Positions 15,173 through 22,670 of a stretch of DNA of 24,932 nt are shown one piece after another. The position numbers and the translations under genes were made by a program. Within the stretch, counting starts at the first letter, position 1; the number at the start of each line of letters is the position of its first letter. Origin of the DNA: Akkermansiaceae bacterium UBA1315 (GTDB lineage Bacteria > Verrucomicrobiota > Verrucomicrobiia > Verrucomicrobiales > Akkermansiaceae); assembly GCA_002307065.1 (NCBI GenBank), contig DBTN01000045.1:39703-64634 (forward strand), read 5' to 3'. The notes beneath the pieces are model-generated. The model was given only the letters and a program-made list of their open reading frames with translations. It had not been told where the DNA came from and made no database searches.

Positions 15173-16219
15173 TCAACGGCGGTAGGTTGAAAGGGGCATT
15201 TTGAAAAGTCTCTTGAATTCGCTGCTCGGCGCGCCGACCGACGGGCCTTCAAGGACTTCGACGGTCCAAGGTTTGCTCTGACCGGTCCGGTAAGCGGCGT
15301 GCATTCCGATGTCGTCAAAACCGGCGGTGGCCGGGATTTTCAGTGAAGCTGCGCCATCGATGCGGCGGCTGATCGCATCGCCGACGATCTCACCGAGGTC
15401 GTCTCGGAAGAAAATCCGCACCGCTCCGGAACCGCCTTCGATTTCCATTTCGAGAACCGGGAGTAGGCTGGTGCCACGGCGGAATGCATCGGGATGGGGG
15501 CCGGTGGTGATCGGCGCGCGCCAGTAGTTTTGGGCTTCTTCCACGGTAATGCGGCTTCCTTCGATGGGGAAATCTCGGGCTTCGACTTGGTCCGTTTCGT
15601 TCGGGAGGCGATTGATCGATTGGAAGTAGAAAAAGGCGCCGCCGCCAATGAGCAGGAATAAGACGGCGATAATCCCGATCCGTTCGAGCGATGTGAGATT
15701 CAACCGGGGGCGGAGCGACGGGGGAGTGGGTTCGGCTGCGGGAGCGGTCGCCACGGGTTCGACGGTTTTTTCAACCGTGGGGTCTGCTTCGGCTGCGACG
15801 GGGTTTTCCAGCGGGGCGAGATCGTCAAGCGGGGTGGAAATTTCGTCGTCTTCCCAATCGATCAGCAGTTCGTCGGAGTTGTCGAGGTCGTCGAAGGTGT
15901 CGTCGAGGCGCGGGCTGGTCTTTTTCGCGTCGGCGGGAACGGGCGGTTTGCGTGTTTTTTTAGCCGGTTCCGCCTTTTTATAAATCCGTTTGGTCGGAGG
16001 CGTTGCGGGTTCCGAGGAAGGTGGCTCGGGGATGAGATCGGGGAGAGGCGTCGAAATTTCCGGTTCGACCGGATTTTCGACCGGTTTTTTTTTGGTGTCG
16101 GGGGAATCCAAATCCCAGAGATCTTCTTCCGAGGAGGCATTTGCCGAAAGATCCTTGGCCGGGTCTTGCCTAGGGGGGAGGGAATTTTCCTCGGAGGACT
16201 CAGATGGTTCGGGTTTCAT
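15173..16219 (-). CDS. Single-pass membrane protein with long acidic disordered N-terminus, unknown function
   Basis: A 348-residue protein not assignable to a family. Residues 1-175 are low-complexity, rich in Pro, Glu, Asp, Ser and Thr with Lys-rich patches (KKAEPAKKTRKPP), and include repeated acidic blocks such as DDTFDDLDNSDE and DWEDDE. One membrane helix follows (about 181-200, GIIAVLFLLIGGGAFFYF), then a folded domain of about 140 residues (205-348) predicted to lie outside the membrane, with alternating strands (LLPVLEMEIEGGSGAVRIFF). The topology is probably N-in. Its stop overlaps or abuts the hemQ start, so the two are co-transcribed. A link to heme or envelope function is guesswork. 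It diverges from the ferredoxin operon. Confidence 0.8.
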   Translation of the reverse strand: MKPEPSESSEENSLPPRQDPAKDLSANASSEEDLWDLDSPDTKKKPVENPVEPEISTPLPDLIPEPPSSEPATPPTKRIYKKAEPAKKTRKPPVPADAKKTSPRLDDTFDDLDNSDELLIDWEDDEISTPLDDLAPLENPVAAEADPTVEKTVEPVATAPAAEPTPPSLRPRLNLTSLERIGIIAVLFLLIGGGAFFYFQSINRLPNETDQVEARDFPIEGSRITVEEAQNYWRAPITTGPHPDAFRRGTSLLPVLEMEIEGGSGAVRIFFRDDLGEIVGDAISRRIDGAASLKIPATAGFDDIGMHAAYRTGQSKPWTVEVLEGPSVGAPSSEFKRLFKMPLSTYRR

Positions 16220-16350
16220 AGCGGCGTCGAAAAAGGTGTAAAGGCGTGCTCTGTGGTTGGCGAGTGCGAAAGGATGGCCGGTTTATTGAAAAATCGAGTT
16301 GCAAGCCAAGCCCGCTGGATGCATTCCAGAGCGCAACAACCTTTTCATTC

Positions 16351-16584
16351 ATGGCAGATCTCGAAGACAAAAACGTGGAGAATGTTCCCGGCAAGTTCTA
16401 TGTGGACAGCCAGTGCATTGATTGTGACCTCTGCCGCGAAACCGCGCCGAACAATTTCACCCGTGCCGACGACGAAGGGTATTCCTTTGTTTTCAAACAA
16501 CCGGCAAACGGCGAAGAACTCGCCCAGTGCATCGAGGCGATGGAGGGTTGCCCGGTCGAGGCCATCGGTGAAGATGGGGACTAA
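16351..16584 (+). CDS. Ferredoxin, single [4Fe-4S] cluster
   Basis: A 77-residue acidic electron carrier. The cluster ligands are Cys22, Cys25 and Cys28 in CIDCDLCRETAP and Cys67 in GCPVEAI, the pattern of monocluster bacterial ferredoxins (Fer4_13-like). Cys60 is an extra cysteine and could pair in a disulfide, as in some ferredoxins of this size. I take ATG 16351; an upstream start at 16246 would add 35 residues with no ferredoxin character. It opens a plus-strand group with the DUF721 gene, and the stop lies within 14 bases of that gene's start. The redox partner is not evident. Confidence 0.92.
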   Translation: MADLEDKNVENVPGKFYVDSQCIDCDLCRETAPNNFTRADDEGYSFVFKQPANGEELAQCIEAMEGCPVEAIGEDGD

Positions 16585-16597
16585 CGGGCGCAGGCTC

Positions 16598-16972
16598 ATG
16601 AAACGCAGGCCGCTCAAACCGTCGAAGATCCGCGAGGAAATTCTGCGGGAGTGGCGGGGCGGTGATGAGGCGGACGATCTGAGCGCCGGGATTTACCGGG
16701 CGGAAAATTTTGTCGAGTCGATCCTGCGAATGGTCGGCGTCGATGGCGGGCTGAACGAGGACGAAGTCCGAGGCGCGTGGAAAGAACTCGCCGGCGATTT
16801 CATCGCAAGCCATACGCAGCCGGTATCAGTGAAAGGCGGACACCTGGTTTTGCACGTGACGCAGCCGGCAATGCGGTTCCACCTTGAACAGATGAAGCCG
16901 ATGCTTTTGGAGCGAATCCGTGGCCAATTGGGGGCGGACAAAATCCAATCGATCAAATTCACTCTCGGTTAA
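16598..16972 (+). CDS. DUF721 (DciA-like) protein
   Basis: A 124-residue basic protein with the DUF721 core: a conserved Trp61 in GAWKELAGDFIASHTQPVSV, then GGHLVLHVTQPAMRFHLEQMKPMLLERIR and a short final strand (IQSIKFTLG). In other bacteria DUF721 proteins include DciA, which loads the replicative helicase DnaB and is the ancestral loader where DnaC is absent. That role is likely but not shown by this sequence alone. ATG 16574 is an alternative start that would overlap the ferredoxin by 11 bases; ATG 16598 avoids this. It is 8 bases from the HAD-Nudix gene. Confidence 0.8.
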   Translation: MKRRPLKPSKIREEILREWRGGDEADDLSAGIYRAENFVESILRMVGVDGGLNEDEVRGAWKELAGDFIASHTQPVSVKGGHLVLHVTQPAMRFHLEQMKPMLLERIRGQLGADKIQSIKFTLG

Positions 16973-16980
16973 TTTTTCCC

Positions 16981-18018
16981 ATGTTTCGTAATCTTATTTT
17001 CGATTGGTCCGGCACGCTGGTGGATGACCTTGGACCGGTGATCGAAGCGACGAATTTTGTTCTCGAAAAATACGGCGTCGCGCCGATGGATCGCGAGGGA
17101 TTCCGGCGGTCCTTCCGGCTTCCGTATCGGGAATTTTACGCCGAAATTTTACCCGGCATCGATATTGTCGAACTCGAAGCGCATTTCCGGCCAGCGTTTG
17201 ACGGAGCGATCACGCCGGTCACGGTTCTTCCGCATGCTCGGGAAAAGCTCGATTGGTGCCGCGCGCTGGGGATTCGGACTTTTGTGCTGACTTCGATGGA
17301 TCCGGTTTCCTTTTCGACACAGCTCGATGCATTTGGCCTGCGCGGGCATTTCGAAGCGACCTATGCCGGTGTGTTGGACAAGCGGGAGCTCATTCACCGG
17401 ATTCTTGAAACGCACGGTCTCGATCCGGCGGAAACGGCCTTTGTGGGCGACATGACCCACGATGTGGAAACGGCTCGGCATGGCGGTATTTCGTCCATCG
17501 CGGTGTTGACCGGTTACAATCATGCGGAGGTTCTGGCGGCGGTGCGGCCCGATATCACCGTGCCGGATCTCGGAGTGCTACGAACGCTTTTGGATCGCCG
17601 CAAAACCGGTGCCCGACCGGTGGCGACCGTTGGAGCGTTGCTGCACGATGAAGCGGGTCGCGTTCTGATGATCCGGACGCACAAGTGGAACGGAAAGTGG
17701 GGAATTCCTGGTGGAAAAATCGAGCGGGGGGAACCTTCGGAAATGGCGCTGCGACGGGAAATCCGTGAGGAGACCGGTTTGGAGATCGATGCGATTCAGT
17801 TCGTGATGGTCCAAGATTGCATCGACTCACCCGAGTTCATGCGCCCGGAACATTTCCTGTTGCTCAATTATCTCGCGAAAGTCGGATCGAGCGATGTCGT
17901 CTTGAACGACGAAGCCGAAGAGTTCGCCTGGCTTTCGCCAAATGATGCGCTCGGTCTCGATTTGAACGAACCGACGCGCTCGTTGTTGTTAGAAATCCTG
18001 AATCAAAATCGGTTGTGA
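16981..18018 (+). CDS. HAD-family hydrolase fused to Nudix hydrolase
   Basis: A 345-residue two-domain cytosolic protein. Residues 1-205 form a HAD (phosphoglycolate phosphatase-like) domain with nucleophile Asp8 in DWSGT, motif II Thr104 (VLTS), Lys134 and motif III GDMTHD (156-161). The usual second Asp of DxD is Ser10. Residues 212-340 form a Nudix domain with a perfect box from Gly245 to Leu267 (GKIERGE...REIREETGL). The two activities likely act on the same or successive nucleotide or sugar-phosphate substrates. Given folB four bases away, removal of phosphates from dihydroneopterin triphosphate for folate synthesis is an attractive idea, since that step often uses a Nudix enzyme plus a phosphatase. 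This is inference. Its stop overlaps the folB GTG start (GTGA). Confidence 0.88.
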   Translation: MFRNLIFDWSGTLVDDLGPVIEATNFVLEKYGVAPMDREGFRRSFRLPYREFYAEILPGIDIVELEAHFRPAFDGAITPVTVLPHAREKLDWCRALGIRTFVLTSMDPVSFSTQLDAFGLRGHFEATYAGVLDKRELIHRILETHGLDPAETAFVGDMTHDVETARHGGISSIAVLTGYNHAEVLAAVRPDITVPDLGVLRTLLDRRKTGARPVATVGALLHDEAGRVLMIRTHKWNGKWGIPGGKIERGEPSEMALRREIREETGLEIDAIQFVMVQDCIDSPEFMRPEHFLLLNYLAKVGSSDVVLNDEAEEFAWLSPNDALGLDLNEPTRSLLLEILNQNRL

Positions 18019-18368
18019 ACGACATCATTGAAATCCGTCGGCTCGAAGTGATGACCCATATCGGCGTTCCGGATGAAGAGCGCGCAGAGATGCAAAGATT
18101 GCTGGTGTCGGTGTTGATGATGCCTTCACAAAATTTCGATGGGCTCGGAGATGATATTTCCCGAACGGTGAATTATTATCAGGTTTCTCTCGAAATTGAA
18201 AAACTGGCAGCCCAGCGTCCGCGGCGGTTGATCGAAACGCTGGCGGTTGAAATTGCCAATCATCTCCTGACCGGTTACCCGCTGCGCAAAGTCTCGGTGA
18301 CGATCGAAAAACATATCTTGCCCAACACCGAATGCGTCGCCGTGAAAGTCGAACGCGAACGGCATTGA
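18015..18368 (+). CDS. folB: Dihydroneopterin aldolase (FolB)
   Basis: A 117-residue enzyme converting 7,8-dihydroneopterin to 6-hydroxymethyl-dihydropterin and glycolaldehyde in folate synthesis. Conserved residues fit the family: Glu22 and Gln27 in THIGVPDEERAEMQRL, Tyr54 in VNYYQV, Glu74 in RLIETLAVEIA (pterin binding) and the catalytic Lys99 near the C-terminus (VTIEKHI). The start is GTG, overlapping the upstream stop by four bases, which implies coupled translation. Where FolB usually has Asp-Tyr, it has Asn-Tyr (53-54). The protein could in principle be an epimerase-type relative. The inverted-repeat arm of the adjoining repeat array begins two bases after its stop. Confidence 0.88.
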   Translation: MNDIIEIRRLEVMTHIGVPDEERAEMQRLLVSVLMMPSQNFDGLGDDISRTVNYYQVSLEIEKLAAQRPRRLIETLAVEIANHLLTGYPLRKVSVTIEKHILPNTECVAVKVERERH

Positions 18369-18370
18369 AA

Positions 18371-18413
18371 CCATTTTTCCCGGTCCAAAGGTTCGTGATT
18401 CCTTAGCCCAGGC
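18371..18413. repeat. Left inverted-repeat arm of the 161-bp array
   Basis: This 43-base arm matches the reverse complement of 19063-19105. The inner 29 bases (18385-18413) differ at one position only, and the outer 14 match at about nine. It begins just after folB. No flanking target-site duplication is obvious. Confidence 0.8.
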
Positions 18414-18424
18414 GATCCGCCGAG

Positions 18425-19068
18425 GTGACCTTCGGTTATAGATATCCGCACCCCAACGGGGAGCGAGATGGAACGATTTTCATTTCAAATATCGGCTGTG
18501 CATCGTGGTGATCGTTGCCAAACCGGTATCGCCCACCGTTGGTGCGCCGAAATCTGAAGGCGAATTTCCCAGGCCGCTGGCCTGGGTGACCTCCGGCTAT
18601 AGATATCCGCACCCCAACGGGGAGCGAGACGGGACGATTTTCATTTCAAATATCGGCTGTTCATCGTGGTGATCGTTGCCAAATCGGTATCGCCCACCGT
18701 TGGTGCGCCGAAATCTGAAGGCGAATTTCCCAGGCCGCTGGCCTGGGTGACCTTCGGTTATAGATATCCGCGCCCCAACGGGGAGCGAGATGGAACGATT
18801 TTCATTTCAAATATCGGCTGTTCATCGTGGTGATCGTTGCCAAACCGGTATCGCCCACCGTTGGTGCGCCGAAATCTGAAGGCGAATTTCCCAGGCCGCT
18901 GGCCTGGGTGACCTTCGGTTATAGATATCCGCACCCCAACGGGGAGCGAGATGGGACGATTCCCATTTCAAATATCGGCTGTTCATCGTGGTGATCGTTG
19001 CCAAATCGGTATCGCCCACCGTTGGTGCGCCGAAATCTGAAGGCGAATTTCCTAGGCCGCTGGCCTGG
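18425..19068. repeat. Four tandem 161-bp repeats with internal hairpins
   Basis: Units run 18425-18585, 18586-18746, 18747-18907 and 18908-19068, each exactly 161 bp and differing at only a handful of positions. Each contains compact palindromes with 3-base loops: CCCC-AAC-GGGG, CACC-GTT-GGTG and CCCAGGCC-GCT-GGCCTGGG (for example 18568-18586), plus a CGCC...GGCG stem. The period is not a multiple of three and short frames across it are not coherent, so the array is not coding. A degenerate copy of the long palindrome precedes the first unit. It resembles a REP-type or miniature-element array, but I recognise no named family. It fills most of the gap between folB and the glycosyltransferase. 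Confidence 0.9.
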
Positions 19069-19105
19069 GCTAAGGAATCACGGACCTTTGGCCCGAAAGA
19101 TATGG
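19063..19105. repeat. Right inverted-repeat arm of the 161-bp array
   Basis: Reverse-complement partner of 18371-18413, overlapping the last six bases of the fourth unit. From here to the next gene (19106-19260) I see only a short AT-richer leader with one hairpin and no coding potential. Confidence 0.8.
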
Positions 19106-19231
19106 GCGCAACAACCGATAATATCTAACTTCGAACTCCAACAAATAACCCATAACCCGCCGCAGACGCGTGTGACGGAAGCGACACATGAAATGGCATG
19201 CGGTTGCCTTTAAGATCGAGTGTTGTCTAGG

Positions 19232-19253
19232 CGGGAGTTGGTTCAAGCTCCCG
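19232..19253 (+). promoter_or_regulatory. Hairpin just before the glycosyltransferase start
   Basis: CGGGAG (19232-19237) and CTCCCG (19248-19253) form a 6-bp stem seven bases before the ATG at 19261. No Shine-Dalgarno is present. The hairpin may affect translation initiation. Confidence 0.3.
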
Positions 19254-19260
19254 GGCGGCT

Positions 19261-21201
19261 ATGAAGATTGATATCGTTACGGACACATTCGCACCGGATG
19301 TAAATGGAGTGGCAATGACGTTGGGGAGACTCAGTGAAGGTTTGCAAAAGCGCGGTCACCGCGTCCATATCATTCGGACCGGTGATGAGGCGATGCGCGG
19401 CCAGACATTGGCGGCGTCCGTTGCTTTACCCGGATATAAAGAAGTGCGTGTGGGTCTTCCCGGACCTTTTAAGTTGAGAAAACGTTGGCTGAAAAAACGC
19501 CCGGATGCGATCTATGTTGCTACGGAAAGTCCTCTTGGAAAGTCCGCGGTGAAGGCTGCCAAAGCGATGGGCATCCCGGTGGCGACCGGGTTCCATACGA
19601 ATTTCCACGAATACATGGAGCAATACCGGTTAGGCGGACTGCAGCCGGCGGCGATGGCTTATCTGAAGCGGTTTCACCAACGGGCGGATTGCACCCTCGC
19701 ACCGTCGCCAGAGCTGGTGGAGCGTTTGCGCCAAGAAGGATTTCAGGAAGTTTATCTGTTAGGTCGCGGTGTCGATACCTGTTTGTTTTCCCCTGAGAAG
19801 CGCTGCGAGACGCTGCGTGCCGCGTGGGGCGCGAGACCGGGGGCGCCGGTCATGCTCACCGTTGGACGAATCGCTCCGGAAAAAAATCTTGAGTTGGCCA
19901 TGGCGGCTTTTGAAAAAATGCGTCTGGTTGTTCCTGATTTGCAGTTCGTGGTGGTGGGTGATGGTCCGCTGCGCGAAAAGCTCGCGGAAAAATACCGGTC
20001 TGTTCATTTCGCTGGGATGCAGACGGGGGAGGAGCTTTCGAGGTATTATGCTTCCGCTGATGTGCTTTTGTTTCCGAGTGAAACAGAGACGTTTGGCAAT
20101 GTTCTTTTAGAAGGTCTCGCGAGTGGCTTGGTGACCGTGAGTTATGATTATGCGGCTTCGGCGAGATATGTAACCCATCGGGTTAACGGGCTTAAGGTTT
20201 CAAAAGGGAATCCCGAACAATTTATTCAAATGTCCATTGATGCGCTCAATTTCCGACAGGATCCATCCATGAAAATCGCCGCGCGCCAAACGGCGGAGTC
20301 GCTTGGCTGGGATCAGGTCGTCTCCGATTTCGAAACAAGGCTGGAAGCGATCGCTGCGAGTGGTCGCACGGTTGCTCCTCAGCTTTACAGCAAAAAGAAA
20401 CGGGAGAAGATCTCATGCCGGACTGTGTTCTTGTCCGACATCCACTTGGGAACGCCTGATAGCAAAGCGGCGGAAGTTGTGAATTTCCTCAAGCATTTGA
20501 AATGTGAAAAACTGGTGCTGAATGGAGATATCATCGATGGCTGGGCCTTGCGCCGTGGCGGGCGGTGGAGAGGGCAGCACACCCGTGCGATTCGCAAGTT
20601 CCTCAAGATGATGGAGCGCGATCATACGGAAGTGATTTATCTTCGGGGCAATCATGATGATATTTTGGAGCGCTTTTTGCCGTTGGCGTTTGGTCGTTTA
20701 AAAGTTGCGAAGGAACATATCCATACCTCTGCGGCCGGAAAACGCTATCTTGTCGTCCATGGTGATGGATTCGACAGCGTTTCGACCAATCACAAGTGGT
20801 TGGCGTTGGTCGGAGCGGTAGGCTACGACTGGTTGCTGAAAGTGAACCGGTTCTACAACCGTTGGCGTTCCTGGCGGGGAAAAGAATATTTTTCCCTGAG
20901 CAAGCGGGTGAAAGCGAGAGTGAAATCCGCCGTCAGCTTTGTCGATCGGTACGAGCAGCTTTTGCAGGATCTCGCGGAGCACAAGCGATGCGATGGAATC
21001 ATCTGCGGCCACATCCATACCCCGGAAGATAAACAAGTCGGCCCGGTGCATTATCTCAACTCCGGCGACTGGGTCGAAAGCCTTACCGCGATTATCGAAC
21101 ATCACGATGGCAGGATGGAGCTCGTGCAATACGAAACCTTCCTCGCCGGGCTGAAGCAGGAAGACGAACCGGTTTCCGAACCGGTCGCGATCCCCGCTTG
21201 A
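19261..21201 (+). CDS. GT4 glycosyltransferase fused to LpxH-like metallophosphoesterase
   Basis: A 646-residue fusion. Residues 1-370 are a GT-B retaining glycosyltransferase of family GT4 with the N-terminal TDTFAPDVNGVAMT block, GRIAPEKN (202-209), VVGDGPLRE and the EX7E motif (Glu276, Glu284) in SETETFGNVLLEGLASG. They most resemble the mannosyl/glucosyltransferases that act on lipid acceptors. Residues 385-625 are a calcineurin-like phosphoesterase with all metal motifs: SDIHLG (Asp393, His395), NGDIIDG (Asp423), RGNHDD (Asn464, His465), His500 and GHIHTPE (His584, His586). This part resembles LpxH-type UDP-2,3-diacylglucosamine hydrolases. A joint role in glycolipid synthesis at the inner membrane is likely but inferred. 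The end is a short Pro/Glu/Val tail. It stands alone, with no Shine-Dalgarno. Confidence 0.9.
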   Translation: MKIDIVTDTFAPDVNGVAMTLGRLSEGLQKRGHRVHIIRTGDEAMRGQTLAASVALPGYKEVRVGLPGPFKLRKRWLKKRPDAIYVATESPLGKSAVKAAKAMGIPVATGFHTNFHEYMEQYRLGGLQPAAMAYLKRFHQRADCTLAPSPELVERLRQEGFQEVYLLGRGVDTCLFSPEKRCETLRAAWGARPGAPVMLTVGRIAPEKNLELAMAAFEKMRLVVPDLQFVVVGDGPLREKLAEKYRSVHFAGMQTGEELSRYYASADVLLFPSETETFGNVLLEGLASGLVTVSYDYAASARYVTHRVNGLKVSKGNPEQFIQMSIDALNFRQDPSMKIAARQTAESLGWDQVVSDFETRLEAIAASGRTVAPQLYSKKKREKISCRTVFLSDIHLGTPDSKAAEVVNFLKHLKCEKLVLNGDIIDGWALRRGGRWRGQHTRAIRKFLKMMERDHTEVIYLRGNHDDILERFLPLAFGRLKVAKEHIHTSAAGKRYLVVHGDGFDSVSTNHKWLALVGAVGYDWLLKVNRFYNRWRSWRGKEYFSLSKRVKARVKSAVSFVDRYEQLLQDLAEHKRCDGIICGHIHTPEDKQVGPVHYLNSGDWVESLTAIIEHHDGRMELVQYETFLAGLKQEDEPVSEPVAIPA

Positions 21202-21437
21202 ATCACGGGCGATGGCCGCCGGTTGCAGTCAGCCGATCGATTTATAGGGAGTTGAAGGATTTCAGAAGGTTGGCATCATCCAGATGTCCCTCCAGCCGCT
21301 GCTTCCTCCAAGGCGTTTGGCTGAATCGGGAAAAGTGATCAACGCCCCGTTACAGCCCAGTGAAGAGTATCTTTTGAGACCACGTGCTCGCCGTCAGACG
21401 AACCGGCTGTTTTGAAGTTTGTATGCAGTTTTTATGG

Positions 21438-21474
21438 CGATCAGAGGACATGTGATACGAGCATGTTCTGATCG
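21438..21474. other. Long imperfect inverted repeat in the 21202-21705 gap
   Basis: CGATCAGA-GG-ACATG (21438-21452) pairs with CATGTTCTGATCG (21462-21474), giving 13 base pairs around a two-base bulge and a 9-base loop. It lies in a 504-bp stretch without a gene. The rest of that gap shows no convincing frame, repeat or RNA. The element could be an operator, a transcript-end hairpin or a mobile-element remnant. Confidence 0.4.
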
Positions 21475-21705
21475 ATATGGCCGGGGATTCAGATATTTTT
21501 AGGGTGATCGTTCCGGATCTCATTGAGAAATCGGTTTTCGAGCACCGGTTGTTAGATATTAAATCGGAGTAAGGCTTTAGAGTCGTAGATCAACAATTGG
21601 AATTGAACTAAATAACACGGTGGTGAAGCACGTCGGAAGGATCTGGTATAGCTTGGGGCCGGGTTTTTATTGACAGGGAAAGGGTTGATATTTTTTCTCC
21701 GTCTG

Positions 21706-22302
21706 ATGAAGAGTTTATTCATCACACCCATTTGCGTATTTTTGTTGGCGACCGTTTCGGCGAATGCGGCGATTACGGTTCGTTCGTTTGGGGAGGGCAC
21801 GGGTGATGCTCAGTTGATTGCGCCGTTGGATACGACCGTCGGAGCGAATACGAGCGTTGAGCCAAATCGCGCGCTGACTTCGTCAAACATGATGTTCAAT
21901 TTCGTGCGTCACGTGTATTCGGCTGAAAACGGTATCTGCTATTACTGGTTCCGAGCGGATGGGGATCCGACGACGATTGTCAATACCGAGGAGTGGAACG
22001 ATGTCTATTGGTATGTCGGTGGTGCGACTGGCGATTTTGTGGATGGTGCGGAAGACGGCTCGAATAACTACCTGCTGCTGCACTCCAGAGACCTAGATAT
22101 GATCGTGGGGGTGCTTCAATACTCGCTAAATGCAAATAATGACATGAATGACCCGGCGCGCTTGATGGCTTACGCGGTGGATCCGGAAGGGATAACCTTT
22201 GCGGAAGGCGTGGCAGCGATTCAAGCGATTCCGGAGCCATCGTCAGCGGCGCTGGGGGCATTGGCGATGATGGGAGGATTGATGGGGCGGAGACGGAAGT
22301 AA
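21706..22302 (+). CDS. PEP-CTERM sorting-signal protein, exported
   Basis: A 198-residue protein with an N-terminal signal peptide (1-21, cleavage near SANA) and a classic PEP-CTERM tail: PEPSSAALGAL (176-186), a hydrophobic stretch with GGLMG, and final RRRK. Such tails are recognised by exosortase, which cleaves and anchors or releases the protein at the outer surface, often together with exopolysaccharide. The middle is an unrecognised, Asn/Asp-rich beta-type domain with several aromatic residues (YYWFRADGD, DVYWYVGG). I start at ATG 21706, which gives a normal signal peptide; TTG 21670 would add 12 residues. No exosortase gene lies in the window. Confidence 0.88.
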   Translation: MKSLFITPICVFLLATVSANAAITVRSFGEGTGDAQLIAPLDTTVGANTSVEPNRALTSSNMMFNFVRHVYSAENGICYYWFRADGDPTTIVNTEEWNDVYWYVGGATGDFVDGAEDGSNNYLLLHSRDLDMIVGVLQYSLNANNDMNDPARLMAYAVDPEGITFAEGVAAIQAIPEPSSAALGALAMMGGLMGRRRK

Positions 22303-22405
22303 GGAGGGCTTTCGATGATTTATCCGAACTTCGAGAAGTCTGGCGATGCGTGATATTGAATAGCGGACTGACTGTCCGGCAGGATGATAAGAGTCATGCG
22401 CTACA

Positions 22406-22426
22406 AAATCCGTGTCTGCCGGATTT
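22406..22426. terminator. Possible terminator hairpin after the PEP-CTERM gene
   Basis: AAATCCG (22406-22412) and CGGATTT (22420-22426) form a perfect 7-bp stem with a 7-base loop. It lies about 100 bases after the PEP-CTERM stop. The T-run is missing, so the call is weak. Confidence 0.3.
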
Positions 22427-22592
22427 GGGTGGTAGATCTGTGGAGTCCACTGGATGGGAGTGCTCGGGGGAAGATCCCAGCAGCCGGATTTTTCGACGAA
22501 TTTTGGAAGCTGAAATAATCGCCGAAACCCGTCGGAAAAAACCGGTTTGCACGAAATTTGCGTTTGCTCTGATTGGTTAACTGAGATCTAGT

Positions 22593-22670
22593 CGCAACAG
22601 ACGCCGTTGCGGCGAAGTGTGTGTATTTTAGTGATGGGGCCGGGGGTGCGTGTGAGTGTGCCTCCGGTCC
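22593..22670 (+). promoter_or_regulatory. Structured leader upstream of the PepSY gene
   Basis: Two mutually exclusive stems overlap: CGCAAC/GTTGCG (22593-22598, 22606-22611) and CGCCG/CGGCG (22602-22606, 22610-22614). A third stem, GGGCCGGGGG with CCTCCGGTCC (22637-22646, 22661-22670), has ten base pairs including two G-U. The gene starts at 22694. The arrangement could be an attenuator or sensing leader. No known riboswitch class is recognised. Otherwise the 22303-22693 gap appears empty. Confidence 0.35.

Noticed and set aside
14337..15176. True chlorite dismutase
   Set aside because: The Tyr175, His202 and Gln215 set and the surrounding motifs match the HemQ/ChdC group; chlorite-detoxifying enzymes have a distal Arg in a different context.
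18822..19019. Short minus-strand frame inside the tandem array
   Set aside because: The 161-bp period shifts frame each unit, the product shows no family features, and the repeats are better explained as non-coding structured DNA.
18425..19068. CRISPR array
   Set aside because: The units are contiguous 161-bp repeats without unique spacers, and no cas genes are nearby.
21202..21705. Hidden gene or RNA in the 504-bp gap
   Set aside because: All frames are broken or lack motifs, and no tRNA or known RNA fold was seen apart from one inverted repeat.
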